Shown: in pieces, positions 47,940 through 57,262 of the stretch
How positions within the stretch are numbered: the first letter of the stretch is position 1
How the letters are laid out: each line of letters starts with the position of its first letter
Origin: Stenotrophobium rhamnosiphilum
GTDB lineage: Bacteria > Pseudomonadota > Gammaproteobacteria > Nevskiales > Nevskiaceae
DNA length: 64,000 nucleotides
Assembly (NCBI RefSeq): GCF_003052265.1
Contig: NZ_QANS01000002.1
Coordinates: 372,001 to 436,000 of the forward strand
Direction of reading: 5' to 3'
Made by a program: the position numbers and the translations under genes
The notes under the pieces: generated by a model
Seen by the model: the letters and a program-made list of their open reading frames with translations, nothing else
The model's database searches: none
Told to the model about the DNA's origin: nothing

Positions 47940-47968
47940 ATGCTATCGAATAATGCTAGTACTGCCAA
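47940..47968 (-). promoter_or_regulatory. Sigma-70 promoter candidate of the DUF1329 gene
   Basis: On the minus strand TTGGCA (47968-47963), a 17-base spacer and TAGCAT (47945-47940), about 75 bases before the start codon. Confidence 0.45.
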
Positions 47969-48024
47969 CCGCATAGCCACAATATATTTCTATCGCACTG
48001 CACCATAAAATTTTGATCAATACA

Positions 48025-49443
48025 CTACCCGTCTGTCTGTGCGGAAGGTGACAAATAGCGCAATAGTAGATCGTGCGAATTCAATTCTGCGCCTAATGTC
48101 GCCAGCATGATGAAAACACCCGCTAAACGGCGATGCAGGAACACGATTTCGCGCGGCGGCACGCGAAAATACACCGATAAAGCGTTCGTCGCGGCGACTT
48201 TGCCCGCACGCATCGGCAGATCACTGTCATGCCAGCGGTATTCGCCTTGAGCATTTAACAACCAACGCGGCGTGCGCCCCTGCTCGTGCAAATCAAACGG
48301 CTCAACAATCAGTTCGCACATCTGCGAAAAGGCATCCAGCACTGACTGTGGAAATCCAGCTTTCATCAAACCAATTTCATGTGCACCTTTAATGATGCGT
48401 TCACGATCATGTGCCATAGCGCCGCTAACAATGCCGGCATAGTTGTTAATGAATGAGCGCTGATAAACACGCGTAGCGCCGAAATCGAGCAGCACAATCT
48501 GATCGCCGCCTTTGCCGTCTGGGCGTATGCGGTAATTTCCAAAGTGTGGATCGGACTGCACCATGCCCCACTGGAAAAATTCGATCAGGAATAATTCAAG
48601 AAATGCCCAAGACAATTTGTTGCGACGCTCTTGCGACAGCCCTTGCACAGAGCTATCACGCACGCTCACGCCTTCTTCAAACGTGGTGGTCAACACCATG
48701 TCGCTGCAGTATTCGGGAATCACTTGCGGAACGGCAAAACGCGAATCGCCTTTAAGCTTCTCGGCAAAACTCTCAGTGAAGCGACGTTCGCTTTTGTAAT
48801 CCACCTCGCGCAGCAACATCTCGCGCACTTCGGCAAACACGGGGGCCAGATCTAATTCCTTCGGCGTTAACCTCGTCATCATCAACAAACGCGACAAAGT
48901 CTTGATGTCACTTTCAATCGCGCTGGCTACGCCCGGATACTGAATCTTGACGCACAGTTCCAGACCATCTTTCTTGCGACGCGCCTTGTGTGCTTGCCCC
49001 AGCGAGGCAGCCGCTATCGGCGTTTCATCAATATCGAGTTCCGCCAATCGCGCGCGACCCAAAGATTTCTGCAGGACTGGTGCCACCACTTTCCAATGCA
49101 CGGCGGGCGTGTTGTCTTGTAGCTGCGACAACACAGCGACGGCTTCTTCCGGCAGAAAATACTGGCCATAAAGCGAGAGCATCTGCCCCGCTTTCATCAC
49201 GCTGCCTTTGAGTTTGCCGAGTTCGTCGGCAAGGATGCGGGCCTGGCGCTCGTAGAAATCACGATCAGCCTGTGTTCGGCGATTTTCGCCGCGGAAAATA
49301 TTGGCAATCGAATGCGCCGCAATCTTGGCGCCCGCACCCATGCCAAGCCGGGCCAAGGCAATATTGCGTTCCAAGGGCTTGGTTTTAAGCGATGAAATGC
49401 TACCCTTCGAACCGTTGTTTTTATCGTCTTTGTCGACAGCCAT
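48025..49443 (-). CDS. ABC1/AarF (UbiB-like) atypical kinase family protein
   Basis: 472 aa. The ABC1 family motifs are in order: KGSVMKAGQMLS (KxGQ motif), PIAAASLGQAH (alanine-rich nucleotide loop), VKIQYPG (catalytic Lys), QSDPHFGNY and LLDFGATR (metal-binding Asp). Relatives bind ATP and support ubiquinone synthesis or lipid handling (UbiB, COQ8). It lacks the C-terminal membrane helices of UbiB, so it is probably a soluble paralogue rather than UbiB itself. The start lies only 12 bases from the divergent start of the next gene. Confidence 0.88.
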   Translation of the reverse strand: MAVDKDDKNNGSKGSISSLKTKPLERNIALARLGMGAGAKIAAHSIANIFRGENRRTQADRDFYERQARILADELGKLKGSVMKAGQMLSLYGQYFLPEEAVAVLSQLQDNTPAVHWKVVAPVLQKSLGRARLAELDIDETPIAAASLGQAHKARRKKDGLELCVKIQYPGVASAIESDIKTLSRLLMMTRLTPKELDLAPVFAEVREMLLREVDYKSERRFTESFAEKLKGDSRFAVPQVIPEYCSDMVLTTTFEEGVSVRDSSVQGLSQERRNKLSWAFLELFLIEFFQWGMVQSDPHFGNYRIRPDGKGGDQIVLLDFGATRVYQRSFINNYAGIVSGAMAHDRERIIKGAHEIGLMKAGFPQSVLDAFSQMCELIVEPFDLHEQGRTPRWLLNAQGEYRWHDSDLPMRAGKVAATNALSVYFRVPPREIVFLHRRLAGVFIMLATLGAELNSHDLLLRYLSPSAQTDG

Positions 49444-49455
49444 GGGAAAGATTTA

Positions 49456-49896
49456 ATGAAGGGATTGGCGGATATTCTATTGGCATCACAACACAAAAAG
49501 GCGCTGGTTGCCGATTGCGTTGAATTGATTGAGTCACACATTGCCAGCCGTAGCGGCCTTAAAGGCATGGCCCTCAAAACCGGCTTATCGATGCTCAAAC
49601 GCGCCAAGCCCGGGATTCTCGAACGCGCCACCGCCAAATTGCTGCCCGAGTTCATCAGCGCTTTGGACCCGCTTTATCAGGAGTTTCAGCGCTCGCGCCA
49701 ATCCGACTTTGACGCGTTTATGCAAAAAAACGCTCAAGGGGCGACCGATGCTTTGCTCAAGGTCGCCGACCAGCGTGCGGGCCAAAGTGACAGCGCCACC
49801 GTCAAATCGACCTATACCCGCATGCGCGGTGATGCTCAGCGAGAGGTTTTGGCCGCGATGCCCGCCCTGTCACGCCTTTTGAACTCTTATCTATAG
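49456..49896 (+). CDS. Small conserved hypothetical protein
   Basis: 146 aa, predicted mostly helical and soluble: MKGLADILLASQHKKALVADCVELIESHIASRSGLKGMALK at the start, with a C-terminal stretch of further amphipathic helices. I recognise the pattern as a widespread uncharacterised bacterial family (DUF6918-like) but no function. Head-to-head with the ABC1 kinase gene, so the two may share regulation. Confidence 0.7.
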   Translation: MKGLADILLASQHKKALVADCVELIESHIASRSGLKGMALKTGLSMLKRAKPGILERATAKLLPEFISALDPLYQEFQRSRQSDFDAFMQKNAQGATDALLKVADQRAGQSDSATVKSTYTRMRGDAQREVLAAMPALSRLLNSYL

Positions 49897-49983
49897 GAAG
49901 TATCGATTAGGTATCGGTTAAATCGTGCCGGCTATGGTATATCTACAACCGTCCCGTCTAATTAAAACAAGCAAGGATTGCGT

Positions 49984-50931
49984 ATGGCTGACCTCGATCG
50001 CGTCATCCAGTCTCTTTACACCGCTGCCATCGAAGATGACTGGCAGAACTTCCGACCGCATGCATTACAGATCCTGTGCGAATGGACAGGCGCTGTCAGT
50101 GTGTCTTGGCATAGCTATTCCAGCACCGCCTTAAGCGGCAGCTTTACCGAATATCCCAAGCCCACCGGCATGAGCAACAAACAGCTGCTCGGCCTACCGA
50201 TGCCCAAAGGCAATCGCCACTTGAGCATGGATGAACTACCGACAAAATTGCTCGACACGAATATTGCTCAGCCGCAAAGCGGTTATGCGGTTCATTATTC
50301 ACACCGCGGTGGCGCTGAATTGGTCAGCACGATTTTGTTGAGATTTACGGCTGGCAATCAGTTGAAAGATAGCGCCGCAATCAACCGCGCTTTAAGCCAC
50401 ATGGTTGAAGCCAGTACATTGGCGCTGCGCCATTTCATCCAGCGCGATGAATGGCTGCATAACCTAGGCCGACCCAATCGTGGTGCAGCTGCAATGGTCG
50501 ATGAACATGGCGCGATCTACGCCGCATCGCAACGCTTCATGAACTTGCTCGCAGAAAACTACGGCAACAGTCATTTCACGATGCTGCCCTGCGCACTGCC
50601 GCGCGATGCGCTGGAAAACAATGGTTCCTTCATGAGTGGGCCGCTGCATTTCCGCGTGACCCGCGATGGCCCTTTGTACATTCTGCATCTGCGTCGCAGC
50701 TTGCCTTTGGATGGGCTGTCACCTCGTGAGCGCGAAATCGCGCGCGCATTGGGTAGCGGCAAAACCTTCAAAACAGTCGCGCGCCAATATGGCATCGCAG
50801 TGTCGACGGTCGCCAATCACGCTTCGCGTATCTATAAGAAGCTGGGCATTTACCGCCGCGAAGAATTAATCGAACAGGTTCGCACGCCTATGGAATCCAA
50901 CCAGGCTGTGCCAGCTCAAGTTGATGCTTAA
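49984..50931 (+). CDS. LuxR-type transcriptional regulator
   Basis: 315 aa. The C-terminal 70 residues from about 245 (LSPREREIARALGSGKTFKTVARQYGI and the recognition helix VSTVANHASRIYKKLGI) are a LuxR helix-turn-helix. The N-terminal part has no clear sensor domain; the segment GAAAMVDEHGAIYAASQRFMNLL looks like a PAS fold. It is not an autoinducer-binding LuxR. AAGGA precedes the ATG at 49984; the in-frame TTG at 49978 is less likely. It may control the secreted hydrolase gene that follows. Confidence 0.85.
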   Translation: MADLDRVIQSLYTAAIEDDWQNFRPHALQILCEWTGAVSVSWHSYSSTALSGSFTEYPKPTGMSNKQLLGLPMPKGNRHLSMDELPTKLLDTNIAQPQSGYAVHYSHRGGAELVSTILLRFTAGNQLKDSAAINRALSHMVEASTLALRHFIQRDEWLHNLGRPNRGAAAMVDEHGAIYAASQRFMNLLAENYGNSHFTMLPCALPRDALENNGSFMSGPLHFRVTRDGPLYILHLRRSLPLDGLSPREREIARALGSGKTFKTVARQYGIAVSTVANHASRIYKKLGIYRREELIEQVRTPMESNQAVPAQVDA

Positions 50932-51039
50932 CGTTTAATTAAAAAATTATTTAAGCAGCGCAATAAAAACGTCCACAAAAGGGTGGCGTTTAAGAGCCCT
51001 TATAAATGGCCAATTCGCGCTGAATGCGGGGAGAGAAAA

Positions 51040-52695
51040 ATGAGAAAAGTTGTACTACTGGCTTTATTGCTTGTGCCCAGCCTTGCCCGTGCCATTCCAG
51101 AAGGCCCGGTGTATCCATCACCAGAATGGCTGCAACGCGAAGCGACAAACTACGCGATGGTGCTGCAAGCGCCTGTGGAAGAAGTGACGAACCCTGCTTT
51201 CGCTGTGCCTTGGGCGCAGCAGTCCGTCAACAACGCGCTGAGCTACACACTGCGCGGGCTTGCTGATCCGAGTTGGTTACTCGCTTCAACACCAATCACC
51301 AACGCGCTCATCGCTGCGGCCACAACACCAGCAGCAGCGGCACTGGTGGTGCAGAACGCCATCACTCAAATTCAAGCTAACCCAGCGAATGCCCTCGCAC
51401 TTCCGCTCAACACGCCGCTCACACCGCTTTGCACCAGTTGGGTTGGCCCCTGCTCTGGCGATCCCTTCCGTTACCCCGGTACTGACAGTTTTTATACCAA
51501 CGAAGCCGATGTGATTCCGGTCGTTTTTTATGACGATGGTTGCGCGCGTCTTTCAGGTCGCGTGTGGGCACCCAGAGGTTCGAAGGCGGGCTCAAAGTTA
51601 CCGGCAATCGTGATTGAAAATGGTTCGGTGCAAGCGCCGGAACCTTTGTATTGGTGGATGGCGCAATTACTCGTGCGCAATGGTTATGCGGTAATGACAT
51701 TTGATCCACGCGGCCAAGGTCGCTCGGATCAACAAACACCGACTGGCGGCCAAGGCAGCAATGTCGACTCCAGCGTTTTCTGGACCGGCTTCGTCAACGC
51801 GATCGATTTCTTCCGCTCCAGTTCTGTTGCGCCGTATCCACACAACATCACTTGCGCAGGCACCTACCCAACACCGGTCGCCGCCTTCAATCCAATCATT
51901 GATCGCATCGATATGAATCGTCTCGGCATCGCCGGACATTCGCTGGGCGCACGTGGCGCTTCAATCGTGCAAGGCTATGGCGCTCCGGGCGCAGATCCTT
52001 GGCCAGGCAAAATGGACAACAGCAATCCGGTCAAAGTCGCTGTGGCATGGGATGCACTGAGCGCGCCATCTGATGGCGATAGCCCTAAATTCGGCATCCG
52101 CGTTCCATCGATGGGACAAACCGCTGACTATGGTTTGGCGCCAGTTCCCAATACAGAATCACCGGATCCTGAAGGCAAGAAAACTGCCTACGCTGCGTGG
52201 AAGAAAGCGGGCGTGCCAGTGTTTCAGTTCACCATTCAAGGCGGCACTCACTTTGAGTGGTCACAAATTCCCGGCTTCCCCGCCACCAGCTGGTGCCCGA
52301 TGGTTGAGAACAATCGCTGCGTCGGCGGTTGGGGCAATCCGATGGCGCAGCATTACTCGCTGGCTTGGTTTGATCGCTGGCTCAAGCATTCGAATGAAGT
52401 CGGCTACAAAACCGCCGATGCGCGTCTGCTCGACGACGACGGCGCGCAAGGCCGCAACAAAATGAGCTTCTACTATCGCTCGGCGCGCAGCTTCCCTGAT
52501 CGCGGTGGCGACAACCATGCTTGTGAAGATATCCGGGCCGGATGCACCGATACCGAGATCCGTTCCGGCGGCGGCCGCAGTGGAAGTGGTGGCGGCGCCA
52601 TGTCGGGTTCGGGACTTTTAGGGCTCTTCCTGATGGGTTTGGCCGGCCTTTTGTGGGGACGTTTGCGTCCCCGCGCAAAGCTTTCCAGACGCTAG
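51040..52695 (+). CDS. Secreted alpha/beta hydrolase with a GlyGly-CTERM-like tail
   Basis: 551 aa. A signal peptide (MRKVVLLALLLVPSLARA, cleavage near 18) precedes an alpha/beta hydrolase domain: FDPRGQGRSD near 225, nucleophile S301 in AGHSLGARG and the probable catalytic H404 in GGTHFEW. The C-terminus (from about 510) is a glycine/serine-rich stretch, one hydrophobic helix and an arginine-rich end (WGRLRPRAKLSRR), the three-part layout of GlyGly-CTERM sorting signals processed by rhombosortase. GGGGAGAG precedes the ATG. The substrate is unknown; a lipase or esterase role is plausible. Confidence 0.82.
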   Translation: MRKVVLLALLLVPSLARAIPEGPVYPSPEWLQREATNYAMVLQAPVEEVTNPAFAVPWAQQSVNNALSYTLRGLADPSWLLASTPITNALIAAATTPAAAALVVQNAITQIQANPANALALPLNTPLTPLCTSWVGPCSGDPFRYPGTDSFYTNEADVIPVVFYDDGCARLSGRVWAPRGSKAGSKLPAIVIENGSVQAPEPLYWWMAQLLVRNGYAVMTFDPRGQGRSDQQTPTGGQGSNVDSSVFWTGFVNAIDFFRSSSVAPYPHNITCAGTYPTPVAAFNPIIDRIDMNRLGIAGHSLGARGASIVQGYGAPGADPWPGKMDNSNPVKVAVAWDALSAPSDGDSPKFGIRVPSMGQTADYGLAPVPNTESPDPEGKKTAYAAWKKAGVPVFQFTIQGGTHFEWSQIPGFPATSWCPMVENNRCVGGWGNPMAQHYSLAWFDRWLKHSNEVGYKTADARLLDDDGAQGRNKMSFYYRSARSFPDRGGDNHACEDIRAGCTDTEIRSGGGRSGSGGGAMSGSGLLGLFLMGLAGLLWGRLRPRAKLSRR

Positions 52696-52747
52696 ATTCG
52701 CCCCGCCGATGCTTGTAAATCACTTTATAAACAGTACCTAACGACCT

Positions 52748-52768
52748 CCAAGCGAGGTCGTCTCTCCT
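52748..52768 (+). other. Hairpin-forming inverted repeat in the gap before the RND operon
   Basis: An 8-bp inverted repeat (ACGACCTC around a CAAGC loop) lies about 50 bases past the hydrolase stop. A second pair of perfect 11-base arms follows at 52767-52777 and 52797-52807. Neither has a T-tract; they may slow transcription from the hydrolase gene or be protein-binding sites. Exact ends are approximate. Confidence 0.4.
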
Positions 52769-52808
52769 GAATTTTCCTGCTAAGCAATGTAAAGCCGGAA
52801 AATTCAGC

Positions 52809-52836
52809 TTGATAAATATTATCGATAATCCATAAT
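52809..52836 (+). promoter_or_regulatory. Promoter of the RND operon with an internal palindromic operator candidate
   Basis: TTGATA (52809-52814), a 16-base spacer and CATAAT (52831-52836) form a sigma-70 promoter. The perfect 12-base palindrome ATTATCGATAAT (52818-52829) fills the spacer, the place where a repressor would block RNA polymerase. The operon ends with a GntR-type regulator gene, the obvious candidate to bind here. Confidence 0.6.
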
Positions 52837-52895
52837 GTGCCGGCCGAAATGCCGAGCGCATCCCGGCTTTTGCTTAGATCGGTCGGGAGATGGGT

Positions 52896-55800
52896 ATGTG
52901 GATAGTCAGAGTAGCGCTGCAACGGCCTTACACCTTTATCGTGATGTCGCTGCTGATCGTCATGCTCGGCGTCTTTACGATCATTCGCACTCCGATTGAT
53001 ATCTTCCCGGCGATCCGCATTCCAGTCGTCGCCGTGATCTGGCGCTACACCGGCCTGCCGCCAGAAGACATGGCGAACCGCATCGTGGGCTTAAGCGAGC
53101 GCATCGCCTCCACCACCGTTAACGATATTGAGCACACCGAATCGCTGTCGCTCAACGGCACCGGCGTGGTGAAGTATTTTTTCCAGCCCAACGTCAATCA
53201 AGACTTGGCGATCTCGCAGATCAACTCGATCTCGCAAACATTGCTGAAGCAGATGCCGCCGGGCATCTCGCCACCATTCATTCTGGCGTTCGACGCATCA
53301 AGCGTCCCGATTTTGCAGCTGTCGCTGACCAGCTCGAAGATGTCGGAAGCGGAAATCTTCGACTTCTCCAACAGCTTTATGCGCACGCAGTTATCGACGG
53401 TCGCGGGCGCGTCGATGCCCTTCCCTTACGGTGGCGCGATTCGTCAGGTCTTGGTTGATCTCGATCCCGTTGCCTTGCGCGCGAAAGGTTTAACCGGCGC
53501 AGACGTCACCACCGCCATCGGCGCACAAAATCTGATTTTGCCTTCAGGCACGCAGAAAATTGGTGACTTTGAATACTTCGTCAAACTCAACGCTGCACCG
53601 CTAAAGATCGAAGGCCTTAACGACATCCCAATTCGCGCCGATAAAAACGGCACGATGATTTATGTGCGCGATGTTGCGCACGTGCGTGATGGATCTTCAC
53701 CGCAAACCAATATCGTGCGTGTCGATGGCCATCGCTCGGTTCTGATGAGCGTGCTGAAAACCGGCGGCGCTTCCACACTCAAAGTTGTAGATGACATCAA
53801 GTCACGCATGCCTGATGTGCGCGCTGAAGCACCAGACGGCCTCAAGATCGACGCCATCGGCGATCAATCAATCTTTGTTCGCGCCTCGGTTAACGGCGTG
53901 ATTCACGAAGGCATCATCGCCGCAGCGCTGACCGCCTTGATGATCCTGCTGTTCCTCGGCTCATGGCGCAGCACCTTGATCATCACTGTGTCGATTCCAC
54001 TCTCGGTATTGGCTTCGATTTTGTGTCTATCAGCACTCGGTGAAACCATCAACATCATGACGCTGGGCGGCCTTGCACTCGCCGTCGGTATTTTGGTGGA
54101 CGACGCAACAGTGGCGATTGAAAACATCAACTGGCACTTGGAGCAAGGCAAAGACGTTGAGAGCGCGATTCTCGACGGCGCTCAACAAATTGCGATGCCC
54201 GCGTTGGTATCAACACTGTGTATTTGTATCGTGTTCATCCCGATGTTCTTCCTCGGCGGCATCGCTAAGTATTTGTTCGTGCCGATGGCAGAAGCCGTGG
54301 TGTTTGCAATGCTCGCGTCTTATCTGTTGTCGCGAACTTTGATTCCTACGCTGGCCATGTACTGGCTGAAGCCGCACAAAGCTGGCGGGCACGATGAAAA
54401 GCGCGGCTTCTTCGCACGCTTTCAGGCAGGCTTCGAATCACGCTTCACCGTCGTGCGTGAGCGCTATCACAACCTGCTCGGCAATCTGCTGAAGACGCCG
54501 GTGATCTTTGCGGCGATATTCATGGCAGCCGGCGCAGCCAGCTATGGACTTACGCCTTTCCTCGGTCAGGATTTCTTCCCGTCGGTTGACGCCGGTCAGA
54601 TCAAACTCCATGTGCGCGCACGTAGCGGCACACGTATCGAAGACACTGCTCCACTGTGCGATGACATCGCCGCGCAGATCCGCAAGATCATTCCAGCGAA
54701 AGATCTCGACAGCATCGTCGATAACATCGGCGTGCCGAATAGCGGTATCAACTTGGCCTACAGCACTTCAGCTCCGATTGGGCCGGGCGATGCCGACATC
54801 ATGATCACGCTCAAGAAAGGGCATGCACCTAGCGAAGATTACGTTCGTGAATTGCGTGAGAAGCTGCCGGATTTATTCCCGTCAGTGTCGTTCTCATTCT
54901 TGCCTGCCGACATCGTCAGCCAGATTCTGAACTTTGGTCTGCCCTCACCTTTGGATATCCAGATCAGTGGCGGCAATCTGCAAGCCAATCGCGCTTTCGC
55001 AGAAACGCTGCTGCCTAAGCTGCGCAACATTCCGGGCGCTGCGGACATTCGCATTCAGCAAACCTTCGACTATCCGCAGATTCAAGTGGATGTGGATCGC
55101 ACACGCGCCGCGCAGCTGGGTCTGACGCAATACGATGTGGCAACCAATATGCTGATCTCGCTTTCAGGCAGCTTCCAAACTGCGCCAAGCTATTGGACAG
55201 ACCCGAAGAGCGGCGTGCAGTACAACGTTGCCGTGCAAACACCACAGCATCGTTTGAACTCGCTGCAATCTTTGAGTCAAACACCGATCTCTTCTTCAGT
55301 GAATGGTTCACAACAGCAAACGCTCGCCAACGTCGCCAGCTTTAGCCGCAGCGCCGGTCCTCAAGTGATCACGCACTACAACGCTCGCCCGACCATCGAT
55401 ATCTATGGTGCCGTGCAAGACACTGATCTCGGCACCGTAACGCGCGCGATTCGCAAGATCATTGCTGACGCCGAAAAAGATCTGCCGAAGGGTTCCAAGA
55501 TTGTTCTGCGCGGTCAGGCAGAAACGATGACGTCGTCGTTCAATGGCCTGTTCCTTGGCTTGCTCGGCGCTGTGGTGTTGATCTACTTACTAATCGTGGT
55601 CAACTTCCAGTCGTGGGTGGATCCGCTGATCATCATCTCGGCATTGCCTGCTGCATTGTCGGGCATCGTCTGGATGCTGTTCCTCACGCACACCACCATC
55701 AGCGTGCCCGCGCTCACCGGCGCAATCATGTGTATGGGTGTTGCAACAGCTAACAGCATCTTGGTGGTGAGCTTTGCGCGCGAACGTTTTGCTGCAGGCC

Positions 55801-56045
55801 TCAGCGCACTAGATGCCGCACTCGACGCAGGCTTCTCACGCTTCCGCCCAGTGTTGATGACCGCACTGGCAATGATCATCGGCATGGTGCCCATGGCGAT
55901 GGGCTTTGGTGAAGGCGGCGAGCAAAACGCACCGCTCGGCCGCGCCGTTATCGGCGGCTTGTTCTTTGCCACCATCGCAACACTCTTTTTTGTTCCTGCA
56001 ATTTTCAGCATGGTGCATGGCCGTCGCGCCAGCACCGCACGGTAG
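52896..56045 (+). CDS. RND efflux transporter permease subunit
   Basis: 1049 aa AcrB-family inner-membrane proton-driven pump. MWIVRVALQRPYTFIVMSLLI is the first membrane helix; two large periplasmic loops follow TM1 and TM7; the paired Asp of TM4 are in GILVDDATVAIENI near residue 400. The clade resembles less-studied HAE1-like pumps rather than AcrB or MexB themselves; the substrate is unknown. ATG at 52896 has GGGAG six bases upstream; ATG at 52890 abuts that site and is less likely. It is the first gene of a pump-adaptor-GntR operon; no outer-membrane channel gene is next to it, so it may use a shared TolC-like partner. Confidence 0.93.
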   Translation: MWIVRVALQRPYTFIVMSLLIVMLGVFTIIRTPIDIFPAIRIPVVAVIWRYTGLPPEDMANRIVGLSERIASTTVNDIEHTESLSLNGTGVVKYFFQPNVNQDLAISQINSISQTLLKQMPPGISPPFILAFDASSVPILQLSLTSSKMSEAEIFDFSNSFMRTQLSTVAGASMPFPYGGAIRQVLVDLDPVALRAKGLTGADVTTAIGAQNLILPSGTQKIGDFEYFVKLNAAPLKIEGLNDIPIRADKNGTMIYVRDVAHVRDGSSPQTNIVRVDGHRSVLMSVLKTGGASTLKVVDDIKSRMPDVRAEAPDGLKIDAIGDQSIFVRASVNGVIHEGIIAAALTALMILLFLGSWRSTLIITVSIPLSVLASILCLSALGETINIMTLGGLALAVGILVDDATVAIENINWHLEQGKDVESAILDGAQQIAMPALVSTLCICIVFIPMFFLGGIAKYLFVPMAEAVVFAMLASYLLSRTLIPTLAMYWLKPHKAGGHDEKRGFFARFQAGFESRFTVVRERYHNLLGNLLKTPVIFAAIFMAAGAASYGLTPFLGQDFFPSVDAGQIKLHVRARSGTRIEDTAPLCDDIAAQIRKIIPAKDLDSIVDNIGVPNSGINLAYSTSAPIGPGDADIMITLKKGHAPSEDYVRELREKLPDLFPSVSFSFLPADIVSQILNFGLPSPLDIQISGGNLQANRAFAETLLPKLRNIPGAADIRIQQTFDYPQIQVDVDRTRAAQLGLTQYDVATNMLISLSGSFQTAPSYWTDPKSGVQYNVAVQTPQHRLNSLQSLSQTPISSSVNGSQQQTLANVASFSRSAGPQVITHYNARPTIDIYGAVQDTDLGTVTRAIRKIIADAEKDLPKGSKIVLRGQAETMTSSFNGLFLGLLGAVVLIYLLIVVNFQSWVDPLIIISALPAALSGIVWMLFLTHTTISVPALTGAIMCMGVATANSILVVSFARERFAAGLSALDAALDAGFSRFRPVLMTALAMIIGMVPMAMGFGEGGEQNAPLGRAVIGGLFFATIATLFFVPAIFSMVHGRRASTAR

Positions 56046-56059
56046 TGCCCGGAGTTTTT

Positions 56060-57262
56060 ATGACTGACATCAAATCATCATCGCCGCAGTTGCCACATCG
56101 CTCATGGGGCGCTGCGCGTATTGGCATCATCATCGGCATCATCGTCGCGCTGGTCGCAGCCTGGGGCATCATCGGTCGCGTTCGTGCTCAGAACAAACTG
56201 GAAAAGCAGACGCAGTTACAGAATACGATTCCAGTCAACGTGACCCATCCACGCACCGACGACGCAGCGGAAGATCTCGCCCTGCCCGGTGATGTGCAAG
56301 CTTGGTCTGATGCACCGATCTACGCACGCACCAGTGGCTATCTGAAGCGCTGGAAAGTTGATATCGGTTCATCAGTCAAAGCAGGCCAAGTGCTCGCCGA
56401 GATTGATACGCCAGAAGTTGATCAGCAGCTTGCACAAGCACACGCTGACCTCGGCAGCGCACAAGCCAATCAGCAGCTTGCTCAAAGCACGGCAGAACGG
56501 TGGAAGGCGCTGTTGGCGATCGATTCCGTTTCGCCACAAGAAGCGGATGAAAAGAGCGGCGATGCAGCAGCCAAGGCTGCGGCACTAGCGTCTTCTCAAG
56601 CCAATCTCAATCGCTTGCGTCAGCTGCAAGGTTTCAAAAATATCGTTGCGCCGTTTGATGGCGTGATCACCGCGCGCAATGTTGATGTGGGCGACTTGAT
56701 CAATCCGGGCGTCAGCGGACAGCAAGAGTTATTTCACTTGGTTGATACGCATCAGCTACGCATCTACGTGCAGTTACCACAGAGTTATGCCGCCAGCGTA
56801 ACGCCGGGCATGGACGCCGAGCTGCGTTTTGCAGAACACCCGGGCCAGACCTTCCCGGCGAAAGTGCTGCACACGGCGAATGCAATTGATCCCACCACGC
56901 GCACGATGTTGGTTCAGTTGTTGGCCGACAACAGCAAGAAAATATTACTGCCAGGCTCCTATGTTGAAGTTCACTTTCAGTTGCCCGTCAATGAAAAGAT
57001 TCTGCGCGTTCCCGACAACACACTGCTATTCCGTGGCAGCGCGATTCAGGTGGCTAGCGTCGATGCCAATAATCATGTTGCGCTCAAAACCGTCACGCTA
57101 GGCCGTGACTTCGGCAAAGAAGTCGAAGTGCTGACCGGCGTCAGCGCCAAAGACAGCCTTGTCATCAACCCACCGGATTCCATCGCCACCGGCGATGCCG
57201 TGCGCCCTATCGCGCCTAAGCCTGAGAAGGCTGAAGGCGAAAAAAGTGGGGCTAGCAAATGA
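56060..57262 (+). CDS. RND efflux periplasmic adaptor subunit
   Basis: 400 aa membrane fusion protein. One N-terminal membrane helix (about 20-40, ARIGIIIGIIVALVAAWGII), a lipoyl-type half motif SGYLKRWKVDIGSSVKAGQ, an alpha-helical hairpin (about 120-190), the second lipoyl half KNIVAPFDGVITARNVDVGD, and beta-barrel and membrane-proximal domains. It links the pump to an outer-membrane channel. The start follows GGAG, 14 bases after the pump stop; the stop overlaps the regulator start. Confidence 0.93.
   Translation: MTDIKSSSPQLPHRSWGAARIGIIIGIIVALVAAWGIIGRVRAQNKLEKQTQLQNTIPVNVTHPRTDDAAEDLALPGDVQAWSDAPIYARTSGYLKRWKVDIGSSVKAGQVLAEIDTPEVDQQLAQAHADLGSAQANQQLAQSTAERWKALLAIDSVSPQEADEKSGDAAAKAAALASSQANLNRLRQLQGFKNIVAPFDGVITARNVDVGDLINPGVSGQQELFHLVDTHQLRIYVQLPQSYAASVTPGMDAELRFAEHPGQTFPAKVLHTANAIDPTTRTMLVQLLADNSKKILLPGSYVEVHFQLPVNEKILRVPDNTLLFRGSAIQVASVDANNHVALKTVTLGRDFGKEVEVLTGVSAKDSLVINPPDSIATGDAVRPIAPKPEKAEGEKSGASK

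Noticed and set aside
48025-49443. Assignment as UbiB itself
   Set aside because: The protein lacks the two C-terminal membrane helices of UbiB and has no ubiquinone-synthesis neighbours, so only the ABC1 family level is supported.
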